A stretch of 64,000 nt of DNA from Spodoptera frugiperda (GCF_023101765.2 NC_064237.1:8837649-8901648); one strand, 5' to 3'; positions 34,369-46,370 are shown, counted from the stretch's first letter. Translations and numbers: made by a program. Notes: generated from the sequence alone by a model not told the origin.

Positions 34369-34861
34369 CCTAAGCTTAAGCCCTACAAACATTCCATTTT
34401 AACGTATTATGAACACGCATTTGACGCTATAAACGAAGTGTTATACAGGACGAATGCATCTACAACACTAAAGCAATGTTTCAGTGTCGCAAACCGCATA
34501 CTTAACTCTGCCACCTTCATCAAACGCCCAAGTATCTAAATGAAGCACCTTGTATATTCCGCAATGCATTTCATATTCTGTTTGAGTTACCTCCTGTAAA
34601 TTACTGCTCTCTTGGTACCTGGTGGCGTGTTGTACTAAATATTCTTTTTGTTTGTCCATGTTTTTGGTATTGTTTACTTAGTGACAATGGGACTGTGACC
34701 CCTATTTTAAATAGGTACCCCATTCAAGATAGGGGTTGAATGACTCACTCGTATAGTAATAGCTTTTTGAGGTTATTTTTTGAGTCGCAAATAGTATAAT
34801 AATTGCCTGAAGTATATTCTATACTATAAGTAACAACCTAAGAATAAGTCTACATATAAGT

Positions 34862-35000
34862 GACACTTGGTATGTTGACAAAGACCGGACAACAGCGCTG
34901 TCTGGTAAACTTAATTCTATTAAAATGGAAATACTATCCGAAACGGTAAGAAAAACTTGAAGACCTAATTCTCTACATAAGGGAAGGCTCATAGTCCAAT
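34862..35000. repeat. Old interspersed repeat, pair with 59805-59890
   Basis: aaagaccggacaacagcgct followed by gtctggtaaac resembles agagaccgtgcagcagcgct followed by ccctgataaacc at 59846-59877. Similarity is short and diverged; the type is not recognised. Confidence 0.35.
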
Positions 35001-35099
35001 AGCACCAGCAATGACATATCACGGTCTATTGATATAAGTAAAATCACTCAAACTTCACTCACAAGAATCAGGCAAGCAAAGATGATTTCCTCTTAACTA

Positions 35100-35290
35100 T
35101 AACCGTTTAACAAAGTTCATTAAAACAGTGAGTAGCTAACAGGCCGGGCGCATGTCATTATAACTCGCATTAAGACAGCTGCCAAGGGCACCATGTGGCT
35201 TGGTGTCGAGCCAACGTCATACCAAACCGCAGTGTTACTGCGACCTGCCTGCTGTGACTGAGAATACTGACCCCGGTAGTTGTGACTGAA
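35100..35290. promoter_or_regulatory. Non-repetitive block, possible regulatory element
   Basis: A balanced, CpG-containing segment (aggccgggcgcatgtcatta, agctgccaagggcaccatg, cgcagtgttactgcgacctg) with several E-box-like cores (cagctg, catgtg). Unique in this window. Candidate only. Confidence 0.2.
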
Positions 35291-35424
35291 ATAATAGACG
35301 AACTAAATTATATACGAATTATATTATTTACGTAAATGTGCGTGCTACGAATAAGATGTTAAAAATCTCTTTAAATGTGTATATAAATAAGTATTTGATG
35401 TAATTGCCTCACTACTATCTTAAA

Positions 35425-35576
35425 CTAGCTTCTGCCAGTGACTTCGCTCGCATTCCCATGGGAAAATAGTAGCCTATGTGTTATTTCAGACCATAATATA
35501 CCCCTGTTCTAAATTTCATTTCGATCCCTTCAGTAATTTTGATGTGAAAGAGTAACAAACAAACATACAAACAAGT
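35425..35576 (-). mobile_element. Short Helitron-like repeat (family E-mini)
   Basis: On the minus strand it ends ...gaagtcactggcagaag CTAG (plus 35425-35428), preceded by the ctactattttcccatgggaa and tactctttcacatcaaaat landmarks. The 5' end near 35576 is worn. Confidence 0.65.
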
Positions 35577-36143
35577 TTCTGCTAAAATCAAGGCTTAATG
35601 AATTCTACTGTACACTCTATATAACAAAATAAAATTCTACACTATAACACAAAAATAATATAAATCAAAACATAAAAAAATCTCCATTATCATCGGTAAA
35701 TACCGAAACTGAGCACCAAATAGCAACAACTAAACTTGACAATAATAATACCAATTACTACAAATTAAAACATAATGGAAGCTCCGAGGACTAACAAACC
35801 ATGTAAATTACTTGAACATTAATTACGCAGTATAATGCATAAATTATATAGCACTTTATACAAAAAATATGACATTACAACAATTAAACAACAATTAAAA
35901 TAAAACATTGCCATTACGTGTATTCATTATCAAAGAAAGTTCTAAGGTAAAACGTAATTACTTATTATAAATCGTAAGTAAGATGGCCGAACTTATTATT
36001 TTGTGAAGATAATAATATTTTGAAAAGGTTCTCAAACTCCTTCTACTGAACTATTGGTCCTATAATAATCTGTCAAAATTCTAAGAAATGCTTGTTATTA
36101 GTTTAATCTTTGGGAAATGGAAGGTACGCACCTATGAATAACC
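35577..36143. other. No gene recognised
   Basis: Very AT-rich sequence with no open frame or repeat of note. The left flank of the next retroposon's target duplication (tgaataacc, 36135-36143) closes it. Confidence 0.5.
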
Positions 36144-36330
36144 CTTATTGAGGGGTGAAAATCATCCAATGTCTTCTGCTGCCTTGAGTGGGCGAGAGGG
36201 AATGTCAGACACCCCGTTCCTAATACTGTTTTTCGAGCCGGAGCCCCATGTAAACCCGCTAGGTAGTCCGTAGCTACGGATCAGGCATCAGCTCTACTGG
36301 GCCCCGTCTGTGGTGGTCTGATGGCCCTTG
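36144..36330 (-). mobile_element. Poly(A) retroposon family A copy with short target duplication
   Basis: tgaataacc at 36135-36143 and 36331-36339 flank the insert. Reversed landmarks: gaccaccacagacggggccc, agtagagctgatgcctgat, ggagctacggactacctagc. The tagtcagtaagagtc block is deleted. Confidence 0.75.
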
Positions 36331-38535
36331 TGAATAACCTACACTACATTCTTATTAAAACTAGGCATAAAGACTATTTTCTTCTTTTACTTCAAAACTT
36401 ATTATATTTTATATAAATTAATTTTTAATTTCATTTGAACATTCAGTTTTTACAGCTTGGTTGAAGCCATATCTGTCTTTTCAGATATTTTCTTGGAAAT
36501 TTTACTTACTAATGAAAAAAAGTAAAATATTAAAAAAGTACATTCGTAGTTATCATTAATATCTGCAAATAAAAATAGTGACTATGATTTTCATAGAAAT
36601 GTAATTTTATATTTTCTCATTAACTTCGATGTTCGATTTAATTTGTTTTCTATGTGGGTAGGTATAACTATTTCTACGAAAGTATGAGAATTTCTAATCA
36701 AATTACGTATAATATACATATAATACTTAGAAAAAAATTCTACGAATTCAGTGTTCATTTGAAAACCAATGAAGATTTTCTTTGAATAAGAAATTTAGCA
36801 GCCGCAAAAACAAATACGTTCAATCACATTTAAGCAAAAAGACGCCATAATGTGCATCCATTAGACTGCCATTAAACAGACAATAAATTAAAACTATTCG
36901 AACAAATTCATCGAAAAAGTTTAATTAAAAAATATTTAGTGAGAAAATAGTCCGCGCATAAAATCAAATTCCGATCTAAATTGCATTCATGGCCATTAGC
37001 CACAAAGCTTTTAGATTCAATCCATAGCTTCAGAATGTCGTAAAAAGAGCTATAAAAGTGAACAGAGTAAAATAAAATAGTTACCATTGCCAGCGAATCA
37101 AAGAAGAAGAAAATATTCTGTGTTTTTTTTTCTTTATTCTAAACTAACTTCTACCAGCGGAATCGCCCGAGGTCCCCATAAAAAGTATCATACGAGTATG
37201 TCCTATTACAGACCATAACTTACCTCTTTTCCAAATTTCGTCCCGATTCCTTCAGCCATTTTGACGTAATTGTAGTAAGTTGAATACAATAGATACAGAT
37301 CAACAATTTAAATTGTCTCAATAAAATTGTGTCCGAAATAGCTTGATTCGTTTTTTCGCTTTACTGATCGGAAAATTGTTACATGTGAAATACTGTCAAC
37401 ACTATGGAACATTCAGAATGTTACATAAAAGTCACCTCTTTGTTTTATATTAATAAATTGCGTATCAATTTTTATGCCTACAGTTTAATATTGTGAATTT
37501 TGATGAAACTAGTGATGTAACCGTTTCTGTTAGCTATTTATTTTATAGTGAAACTCAGATAAATGTATAACATTTTGTTTTAAATCGATACGAGCAATAC
37601 TGAGGAAACTTCATACAAAATTAACTACCAAAGAGAGGAACACTTCAAAAGATACACATACATACAACAAGACGTTCTATTTCCAAAGATACATAGATGA
37701 ACAACAATGTAGGTACAATGTACACCGTACAATGTACAACCCTAATGAAATAACCTTCAACCGTTCTAATTACAAATGTCAGAAACATTACAAGCCATTT
37801 CGATTTTTGAAATGGATGACGTCGTACCAAAATGGCTGCCACGATGTAAACAATGAATTGAAAAGGATTCCCGCAATATCGTTGTCAAGACTCACTCGAG
37901 ATACACTCGGTTTCTTTGATAAATTAATGGGCGTAAAGATCGTCAGATATTACGAATATTAATCATCTCGGTGCCCACGCAACGGGTAAAAAATGAATAA
38001 ATTTGACGTCACCATGTTGTAATTAATGGTGAATGGATGGATTAAGTGGCTATTGCTACACGATTTATTACTTAACACTGTATTTAGGTCGTGTGGTTAT
38101 TGGATAAACTATCTAGGATCTCATCTTTATGTTGTTAGTGCTTTTTTTAGTTAAATGTCTGCTACTTTTAGTGAAGCTATATATTTCAGCTATTAAATAT
38201 TTTAATTAAAACCTGATTAAGGTAGTCCGATTAAAGGTTTATTATGGTAAGGTATTTTAAGCAATAAAATGGCTTCATAGTGGTATTAAATTAATATTGA
38301 AGAAACTGTAAGTCTTCGGTTTTAGCTAACAATTTAATGTTTCAGTTAATACATATTTTCGGACTAACATAGAAGGCCAATCTCTTCTTTATAAAATTCT
38401 CGAATATGTTGGCATAAACCAATAACAATAAATAATCTATTGTCAAACACAGTAAACATTTTCAGACGCAATATTGTTACTGCGTCTGAAAAGGCACAGA
38501 AAGTCGAAAAACACAATTATACTTTTCCTAATCCA
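36331..38535. other. No gene; contains one short Helitron-like repeat
   Basis: AT-rich. A reversed E-mini copy lies at about 37143-37275 (taacttctaccagcggaatc, tcccgattccttcagccatt). Short frames near 37645-37962 on both strands overlap and have no motifs. Confidence 0.5.
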
Positions 38536-38750
38536 TTCCGCCCGCGCCTCAAAGAGCCAGACCACCACAGATGGGGCCCAGTAGGGCTGATGCCCGATCC
38601 GGAGCTGCAGACAACGGGTTAACGGGGCTACGGCTCAAAGCAGGAGAAGGAACGGGGTGGTTTTTAGTCAGTAACAGCCTGACACACCCTCCCGCCTCAC
38701 CCAAGGCGGGAGAAGTCATTAGATGATTTTCCACCCTCAAAAAAAAAAGG
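38536..38750 (+). mobile_element. Poly(A) retroposon family A copy
   Basis: Shares the 5' block ccgcgcctcaaagagccaga in cgcccgcgcctcaaagagcc form with the 11038 copy and runs to ttttccaccctc plus an A-run ending near 38749. Second-best preserved copy. Confidence 0.85.
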
Positions 38751-38929
38751 ACTGAAGATTATAAGAAATGCATTAGACACAGATCAATGACCGTTCTTTA
38801 CCATAACGTATACGATTAAAAGTACAATCGCACAAAACGACACATGACCAACACACCTATAGTTACAACAAGCATACATCAATGAACAATGGCCTCTCAT
38901 TCATTGTCCGATAACCGTTTTTCATTAAA

Positions 38930-39140
38930 GTCGATGCAATGATTGTTTCAATTTACACTCAGTCAGTTTTATTGTTCCGTGCTGTAGTAAGACTCAATTA
39001 AACTTGCTCCGTTTGACCGGGCGCTGGCCGTACGGTGCAATTGATTGGGACCCCCGCTATAGGTTGATTGTACTTATTGCTCTTCGTCCCTAGTCTTCGG
39101 ATTTGTTTGCAAAATAAAAGCAAGTGCATCTGCTATCTTG
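38930..39140. promoter_or_regulatory. Non-repetitive block, possible regulatory element
   Basis: The balanced-composition stretch includes tttgaccgggcgctggccgt followed by acggtgcaattgattgggac, with CAATTA/CAATTG homeodomain-like cores on either side. No repeat match or open frame. Candidate only. Confidence 0.2.
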
Positions 39141-39318
39141 TTGTCAACCATAGATAAAAGAAAAGACTTGTCAACTGTCTTATTGGAACAAAAGGTATAA
39201 TTGTTGAGATAAAAAAAAAAATTTAAAGAAAGTTACTTTGTGTATCCTCAAAATAATCAATCAATCAATATCAAGCAGAAGTAAATGATAGAATGCAAGT
39301 CATACAATCAAACTGTTT

Positions 39319-40345
39319 GAACTATCTGTGTTTCCTCGGTATAACCTGGGTAGACACCCAGGTCAAAGCGCGAGTGAATAGGTTGCTTATGGGCAGACGT
39401 GCTCCATCGTAGGCCGCATCATCACTTACCATCACATCACTTAATACAGTGAAATTGGCACCGACACTCAAGTGTAGCTTCGAATGGAGAAGAACGAGCA
39501 AGAAACTCCATAGCAGCTTCTACACCAGCGCATACCGATAACATTAAAACTGAAGAAATTGAACTATCTGTGTTTCCTGATGGGTATAACCTGAGTGTCT
39601 TCAAAGTCGAGTGAATAGGTTGTTTATGGGCAGACATGCTCCATAGTAGGCCGCATCATCACTTACCATCAGGTGAGATAGCAGCCAAACGTCGAAACAT
39701 TAAATGTAAAAAAAAAACAAACACAATCATGATTCCTCAGTCTGCAACGTTACCAAAGTCAAAAGCGTTAAAATCAATACTAGCTTCATTTGAGCATATC
39801 TCAACCCCCAACATATCTACGTCTAGCCATAATAATACAGTGAAATTGGTACCGACACTCAAGTGTAGCTTCGAACGGAGAAGAACGAGCAACAAACTCC
39901 ATAGCAGCTTCTACACCAGCGCATACCGATAACATTAAATCTGAAGAAATCATTGAACTAACAAATGCAACCCCAGTCTACAACATTAACAAAGTCAAAA
40001 GTATTAAAATCAATACTAGCTTCATTTGAGCACATCTCGATCCCCAACTTACCTAAGCTACGTCTAGCCATAATAATACAGTGAAATTGGCACCGACACT
40101 CAAGTGTAGCTTCGAACGGAGAAGAACGAGCAACAAACTCCATAGCAGCTTCTACACCAGCGCATACCGATAACAATAAAGCTGAAGAAATCATTGAACT
40201 AACAAATGCAACCCCAGTCTACAACATTAACAAAGTCAAAAGCGTTTAAAATCAATACTAGCTTCATTTGAGCACATCTCGATCCCCAACTTACCTAAGC
40301 TACGTCTAGCCATAATAATACAGTGAAATTGGCACCGACACTCAT
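39319..40345. repeat. Modular tandem array, 241-242 bp period
   Basis: Module A (cagtgaaattgg...gcataccgataac) starts at 39447, 39838, 40079 and, truncated, 40321. Module C (gcaacgttaccaaagtcaa/caacattaacaaagtcaa to tctagccataataata) lies between, giving A+C units of 241 and 242 bp. A separate module B (gaactatctgtgtttcct to ccgcatcatcacttaccatc) occurs at 39319 and 39561, around the first A. Each module A is open on the minus strand over about 30 codons (SVCAGVEAAMEF... to CRCQFHC), but stops elsewhere argue against a functional protein. Confidence 0.9.
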
Positions 40346-40846
40346 GTAATCCCGCCGGACTGGACTAGTCGCAACGTATGCCTCATTTATCAGGATGAAA
40401 CCGGTTCACCTCATCATTTTATTATCTTCCAATACTAAAATCAGTCTAGAAATTCAAATTATAGCTAAAAATAAATTAGTTTTGAAGCTTTGATTTATTG
40501 CGTATTGATGACTCATTTAGATTATGGCTGCAGAATTGAGTAGTTTTAGCTGTTTCTTTTCTAAGTATAAATACAGGCAAACAATTCTGTTTGTTAGAGT
40601 ATATTATATGAACATTAAGAACTCGTGGCAGTCCCCTACAGAATATAAGCCTCTTTTAAATTACAACAAACAGTCAAACCATTACAACGGTTTTGTGGGG
40701 CTTAGTATATTATAATGTAATCTATATGGAAAAGGAATAAATAAATAATAATAAATAAAAAGACTTTCCATACCTGACCCATATATGTTTACTTACTACT
40801 ACAAAATAACTATGCCCACTTTTCTCCAAGCATATTATTAATCCTA
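40346..40846. other. No gene recognised
   Basis: AT-rich. The plus frame at 40524-40715 lacks motifs and is taken as chance. Confidence 0.5.
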
Positions 40847-41009
40847 CTAGCTTCTACCAGCGTCTTCATCCTCGTTGCTATGGGGTAAAAAGTATCCTAT
40901 CACCCAAGTCACCAAATTTCATCAAAATCCGTTCAGTAGTTTCAAAGTGTTTGACGGACAATCATCCAAGCAAAGAAACAAACTTTCACATTTATAATAT
41001 TGTAAGAAT
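40847..41009 (-). mobile_element. Short Helitron-like repeat (family E-mini)
   Basis: On the minus strand it ends ...gctggtagaag CTAG (plus 40847-40850), with actactgaacggattttgat and gatgaaatttggtgacttgg as landmarks, and begins near tattataaatgtgaaagttt. Confidence 0.7.
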
Positions 41010-41246
41010 ATGTTCTTTTAGTGTAGTTGTGTGATTGAATGAAAACGAGCAAATCTATTGACAAAACCCATTCACAATTCCAGACTGATTTCGAATTACT
41101 TGAAATGAATAAAACTCGATGTAACAACGTATATAAATAGGATCACATAAGAACATCACTTAAAAAGGTACTCAAAGAAAACACATTCGTTTTTACACAA
41201 GTCACTTAAATTTTATAACAGAGACCAGTTAGCAGTATAACAGTAA

Positions 41247-41540
41247 GGGTGCTTTTCCAACAGAGATGTGCTATGCTATGTTGCTATGGATCCGTTTTGT
41301 TTCCACCAATCATATTCATTGGTAGACAAAGCTTAGCACTAGTGGAAACGGACTCAGCTAAGCTATGTTCTTTTATGTAGAAAGATGCGTGGTATGGATG
41401 GCTTTCCTATTATCGATACATCACATCCTCGCACTGCTACATAGCTTAGTATCAGTGGAAACGATCACGTACATAGTTTCACAGCTTAGCTTTTACACCT
41501 TCGTAGCATAGCTACATAGCACATCTCTGGAGAAGCACCC
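41247..41540. mobile_element. MITE family F, best copy, TAA target duplication
   Basis: taa at 41244-41246 and 41541-41543 flank inverted ends gggtgcttttccaacagaga and atctctggagaagcaccc. The interior has several ctatgt/acatag subterminal repeats (gctatgctatgttgctatgg, cgtagcatagctacatagca). 294 bp, non-coding. The TAA duplication suggests PIF/Harbinger mobilisation. Confidence 0.9.
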
Positions 41541-41944
41541 TAATGCTTACTTTAGCACTCCAGTTTAAAAATCTCATTCATGAAGTCTTCTAATATAAAA
41601 TTGAAGTAGTTTTCTGAGAGATCGTTGGTACTTAACGACTGAAATAGTTAGATACTTTCTTTGAAGTTAAACTAGCTATAATACTTAACGGTTTGAAATG
41701 CATGGTAAAATAAGTTATTTACATCATCAAGTCATGACAGTCCGCTACTAGACTATGAACCTCCTCTAAATAAAGCGATTTGCCATAATCTTTTTTGTTT
41801 ATAAGGTTCAAGTTTGTTTAAAAATTGTTGCTGTCTAGTTTCTGCCAAATGTACAGCCCCTTAAGGACAAATCACTTTTTTAAACTTTTCATTTAATTTG
41901 AACATTAAATCTTATGTCATATGATATAGTATATTTCGTAACGT

Positions 41945-42009
41945 CAATACAAAAGGCTGTAAGTACACCGTCTGCGCGCTGGCATTGCGCTTACAGCCAT
42001 TTTGTATTG
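41945..42009. ncRNA. Pre-miRNA-sized hairpin (function unproven)
   Basis: caatacaaaaggctgtaag (41945-41963) pairs with the reverse complement of 41990-42009, leaving one unpaired base, around a 26-base loop that is GC-rich (tctgcgcgctggcattgcg). Size is compatible with a small pre-miRNA, but a MITE-type foldback is at least as likely. Immediately right, aaaagcaaaacc and ggtgctttgcttttgg-like segments form a second weak pairing. Confidence 0.3.
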
Positions 42010-43199
42010 TTTTCAAAAGCAAAACCACTGTGTCGGAGCCGTGCTTTGCTTTGCTTTTGGACTAAAAGAAGAAGAAATAGACATACCTACCACACTAATC
42101 GTTTTTTTTTAAATAGGCTAACTTCTCTACAAAATTATTTAATAATGGACAATAACACCAACGTATCTGATATGTCTCCTACTCCCAGTTTCTTAATATT
42201 CATTTAACATTAAACTTTTATATCGGTATTTAACCACTTGGAAACACCTTAAGTACTCGTCTTTAGGGTCTAAATTCCCGTGACCTTTGTGGACGTGTCC
42301 TCCCAACCTTGTTTACTTAAAAGCTTTCCCTTCGTACTGAATCGTTTCCGTGTTCGTGGCACAGGTAACTCTTAACTTAAGTGCCAGTACTGAAGTTTGC
42401 TTTTGAAAGATCCTGTTATGATGTCTGGGTGTTGCTTTATGTTTTCCGTTTTCGCGTTTTATTATAACGTCGAAGTAAGTTTTAAGGTCTTACAAGAATT
42501 TAGACGTATGGTCTGCCTTTTAAAGTGCATTTTTTTACTACATTATTTCGACATTTCGTAAGTCACTATTCGCACCTAACTTCAGTTTGCATATCATAGG
42601 TATAACGCTAATGGGCTCTTTGTATGAACTGAAATTCGCATGTTTAATTTATTTCGCTTCAAAATCAGAATGTTCTATTCCACAAATTAATTGATTTGAA
42701 AAAAAAATGCTTAGCACAAACATTCAATTTCGAAGGAGTTTTCATTTGAAATTGAAAGTCGACGAACGGAGAGAACTCAGCTTTATTTATAAGACAAAAA
42801 GTGTTTGACACAAAACATTTACTGGACTAATTAAAATGGGCGATCCATTTGCGTATTCAAATACTCTATGTAGTTAATTAACACATTTGTTCACAAAATT
42901 GGTTTCATCAGTAAAGTGAGCCGTTTGGAAGACGAGCTTGCTATTTTAAATTTAAACGATAAAACAACCCACGTTTTTAATTTACTTCTTTTGTTTTCAT
43001 TGCATTTTTTTGGTTTCATTTGATTGCCCTATGGCGGTGGGGAGTGACTTTGTCGAAATGTTTCTAATTTCCACGCTTGAAATCATTTGAGATTAAAATA
43101 GGATATTGAATTTGTTTTGTGACTTAATTAAACACATCGAACTAGGAACGCTGTTGAAACATTTTTGTCATGAAAATATTAAGGAATGCTGTAGATTCC
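42010..43199. other. No gene recognised
   Basis: AT-rich. A plus frame at 41914-42207 crosses the hairpin and has no domain signature. Confidence 0.45.
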
Positions 43200-43441
43200 T
43201 TTTTTATGGAATAAGCCTGTAAACGAGCAGACGAATAACCTGATGGTAAGCAATCGCCGCCGCCCATGGACACTTGAAACACCAGAGACATTACAAGTGC
43301 GTTGCCGGCCTTTTAGGGATTAGGAATTTAAGGGTTGTTGGGAAATCAGGGATTGGGAAGATTGGGAAGGAGGTAATTAGGCCTCCGGTAACCTCACTCA
43401 CACAACGAAACACAACGCAAGCGTTGTTTCACGTCGGTTTA
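43200..43441 (-). repeat. Interspersed repeat family C copy
   Basis: The reverse of the 6427 copy: tttttatggaataagcctgt, gatggtaagcaatcgccgcc, gcccatggacacttgaaaca, tcacacaacgaaacacaacg, caagcgttgtttcacgtcgg. The section beyond the acgtcggttt junction is missing. Confidence 0.8.
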
Positions 43442-44467
43442 GTTTCCTAAAACCTTTTATTGCAAGCTTTATCTACAGATGAAATAATTTATAATTCATT
43501 GAAAGATTCAATTCAAAAATAGCCCCGATTACATCAAAGACAATCGTTTATCAAAAGAAAACTTTACATAATTTAGTTACTAAAAATAAGCGTCCTAATG
43601 CCTAAACACTAAAATGGTGTTGAAATAAAACAATGAATTAGAAAGATACCAAAAATATTTTCATAAAAAATAATTATGAAAGGTGTCGGGTAAGGTTATA
43701 CCTGCCAGTGCCATCGTCGCCTGTCAACTAAAATAATTCAACGATAAAATGTTTATTTTACAAAGTCTTCAATACTTTAATGGCTTTATAAGGTGACAAA
43801 AAATTTTGAATAAAGAATAATTTGAAAACTAGTCCCCTAAAGACTGTTAACTCTCTCAAGGGGACTTTGTCTTTTTTTTTGTTGTGACAGCAGTTTTAAT
43901 TTATAAATGTTATAATTATATTTTTTTAATACAATTTTAAACAATGTTATATATTGTTATGTAAGTAGATTAAGTACTTTTGTGGTGTCCAAAAAGGCTC
44001 GTAGTTGGGACGTATTACTGTATTAAAATTGTAGACCACACTGTACACTATGGATGCATTAAAATGATTTGTTTTGACTTGATTATCTGTATTGCATTTT
44101 TATTTTTACTGATGATAATGTTCAAAGAATAATAATAATACCTACGTATAAAAATATATTTACTATGATATATGTAAGAGTATTTTGAAGTTCTGTTTTC
44201 GCAATAAAATAAAAAAAGAAAGTCATAAAAAATTCTACGCCATATTTTTTTAGAATTCATAAATCATTTGTTACACTCCATTTATGGACCCATTTAAGAG
44301 TCGTTTGATATGATATGCATCAAGCCATTCAACTCCTTATCTCGAGGGAATAAAGCTCATATTACTATACAAATGTTCAACATACCATTGTAAATAGTGA
44401 TAATACCTGCAATAGAAAGGGTCATTTAAATATATAACATCTACTTTCGTGATTATTAGGGAATATT
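43442..44467. other. No gene recognised
   Basis: Strongly AT-rich. The 70-codon minus frame 44260-44048 is Y/I/K/F-rich noise. Confidence 0.5.
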
Positions 44468-44702
44468 GAACTTTAACATTATGTAGGTAAGTTCTGTTTT
44501 TAAATAACCTTTGAAAATCGAATTCATAATTAAATTAAGGATAAAATACTTTTAAAATTACTTATTGAAACAAAGTTATTCTATTTTAAACTGAACTTTA
44601 ACGTTATGTAAGTAAGTACAGTTTTTGAATAACCTTTGAAAATCGAATTCATAATTAAATCAAGGATGAAATACTTTTTAAAACAAATTTATTCTATTTT
44701 TG
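44468..44702 (+). repeat. 125-bp tandem duplication
   Basis: gaactttaacattatgtagg at 44468 recurs as gaactttaacgttatgtaag at 44593. Both copies continue through aataacctttgaaaatcgaa and ttcataattaaat. Point differences and a small deletion show some age. Confidence 0.92.
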
Positions 44703-44782
44703 AATGGAAATGATTACGAATTTCTTTAGCTTTGTCAAAATATCATTGTTTTTTTTGTCACAGTAAAAGCCAGTATTATCTT

Positions 44783-44914
44783 GTACCCTTAGTACGAGTA
44801 GGCTTTACGTTTAAAGTAATCGAAACGAGAACGCGTTCGCTCTGATTGGTTGGTTTATTCGAACCGGCCAATCAAAGCGCCGTTTTAAACGTAGCAAACT
44901 CATACAAAGGGTAC
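44783..44914. mobile_element. Palindromic MITE copy (family H), intact ends
   Basis: Begins gtacccttagtacgagtagg and ends cgtagcaaactcatacaaag then ggtac, perfect inverted termini (gtaccctt/aagggtac). The centre has opposed ctctgattggttggtttatt and aaccggccaatcaaagcgcc. Confidence 0.88.
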
Positions 44915-45254
44915 TGATGATTTAGGAAACCTACCAATAGTTACCAAATATTATATACAAAGCTATTTCATTTAAAAGCGAATGTTAATTACATTTCTCA
45001 AATATAATTAAACTCAAATACCATAAGTAAATAAGTTACAAGTGTTAATCAGAGCAAATATGAAATTCTTTTGATATTAAACTTGTTCAATATCTCGAAG
45101 TCTGTTAAGCAATTCAAAGTTTTCTCAGTTTCAGAAATCATATCGACTTGTAAACTGCTTTCTAAAGTATTGGAGGGCTGTAAACATTTACAGACAAAAT
45201 ATAAACATTTAACTTTAACCAATATGTTATTTTACTATAACTAAAAACAATTGT

Positions 45255-45345
45255 TTACTCACGTAAATATATTGAGAAAAGCTCTACTAGTTTCGAGTCA
45301 CAGAGGGACTCTTCATCCCTGGGCTGCGCGACGTCGCCGCATGAT
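45255..45345 (+). repeat. Interspersed repeat family O copy
   Basis: gctctactagtttcgagtca, cagagggactcttcatc and gcgcgacgtcgccgcatgat match 32236-32345. It abuts family Q at its right, which could mean both are parts of one larger element. Confidence 0.65.
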
Positions 45346-45361
45346 GAAGAATCCCAATTCG

Positions 45362-45800
45362 GCCTCTAATTTTTATTTTAATGTCCGTCTTGTAGATTAC
45401 TTAAAAACATGACACATGTATTTCTTATTTTATTACGAAAACAAATACTTTCCAAGATATTATGTTGATTTAAAATATCGCGTAACGTCACTTCTAAGTA
45501 CGTTTTACACGTAGAACTAACGTATTTGCTCCCACTCCTAAACTTTGATTCGTTTTAACTAAGTATTGTTATATGGCGAAATAAGGTTACCGGGGCTCCG
45601 GCTCAAAGCAGGAGAAGGAACGGGGTGGTTTTTAGTCAGTAAGAGTCTGACCCGCTTCACCCAAGGCGGGAGAAGTCATTGGATGATTTACCCAGCTCAA
45701 AAAAAAAAATGACGAAATAAAAAAATACGTGTCTAATATTTTTTCATAACCTAAGTAACTGATGGACTAAATAGATTTTTAATTTTCTTACCCCGTCATC
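45362..45800 (+). repeat. Interspersed repeat family Q, copy 2, split by a retroposon
   Basis: Matches 30722-31000 up to 45584 and resumes at 45721 (tctaatattttttcataacc, actaaatagatttttaattt). The interruption is exactly the retroposon 45585-45708 plus its duplicated target, and the copy at 30722 serves as the empty-site reference. Confidence 0.75.
45585..45708 (+). mobile_element. Poly(A) retroposon family A copy, 5'-truncated, 12-bp target duplication
   Basis: atggcgaaataa (45573-45584) and atgacgaaataa (45709-45720) flank it with one mismatch. It starts ggttaccggggctccggctc, much further 3' than the 11038 copy, and ends in an A-run. An intact family Q copy at 30722 confirms the empty site. 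Confidence 0.88.
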
Positions 45801-46307
45801 ATCCCTATTACAGTTACAAGCTCTTGTATAGTAAGTAAGTTTAAATTTAATAAAGCAAGGTCTTTATGAATAATATATTCAATTACATTGGCTCAGCAAA
45901 AAACTCACTCAATGATAACACTTGAAACAACAAAATATCAAAGGCAATGCCAAATATATGTATAAAAAGTAACTCATAAATAAAGCATGATAAAGGTATG
46001 CAAATTTTCCACGGTGGACTTTTTATTTGGTTAGAAAAAGCTGAGATTTTCCGAATTAATTTCACCGTTCCTTTTGGCTGTGGACGCACAATTGGCGATT
46101 TGGTAAAAAATAATTATATTGACTCCTAGGGGCCTACTCTAATTCAACGAACGAACGAAAAACCTTCGCAGATTGCATACTACAATTCTATTTATTGCGA
46201 ACTTTCGTGAACAAAAATGTACGAATTGCATTGCTATGTAGCGAATAAATAGATTATGATATTAAATTAGTTTTCTTTACGATATTTCAAGTAATTCTTT
46301 GAGTAAA
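45801..46307. other. No gene recognised
   Basis: AT-rich. A 68-codon minus frame (46089-45883) has no motif. Confidence 0.45.
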
Positions 46308-46370
46308 AACCTACGGTCTATTTGAAATAAATAATTTTGACTTTGACCTGACTTTGACTTAGTCTATGTA
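46308..46370 (+). mobile_element. LINE 3' tail relic
   Basis: ggtctatttgaaataaataa followed by ttttgactttgac matches 63617-63648. This type of tail closes many lepidopteran LINE-related repeats. Nothing upstream is coding, so only the tail is called. Confidence 0.5.

Noticed and set aside
39636..39932. 98-codon plus-strand frame in the tandem array
   Set aside because: The same frame is broken by stops in the other array units, so there is no sign of selection on it.
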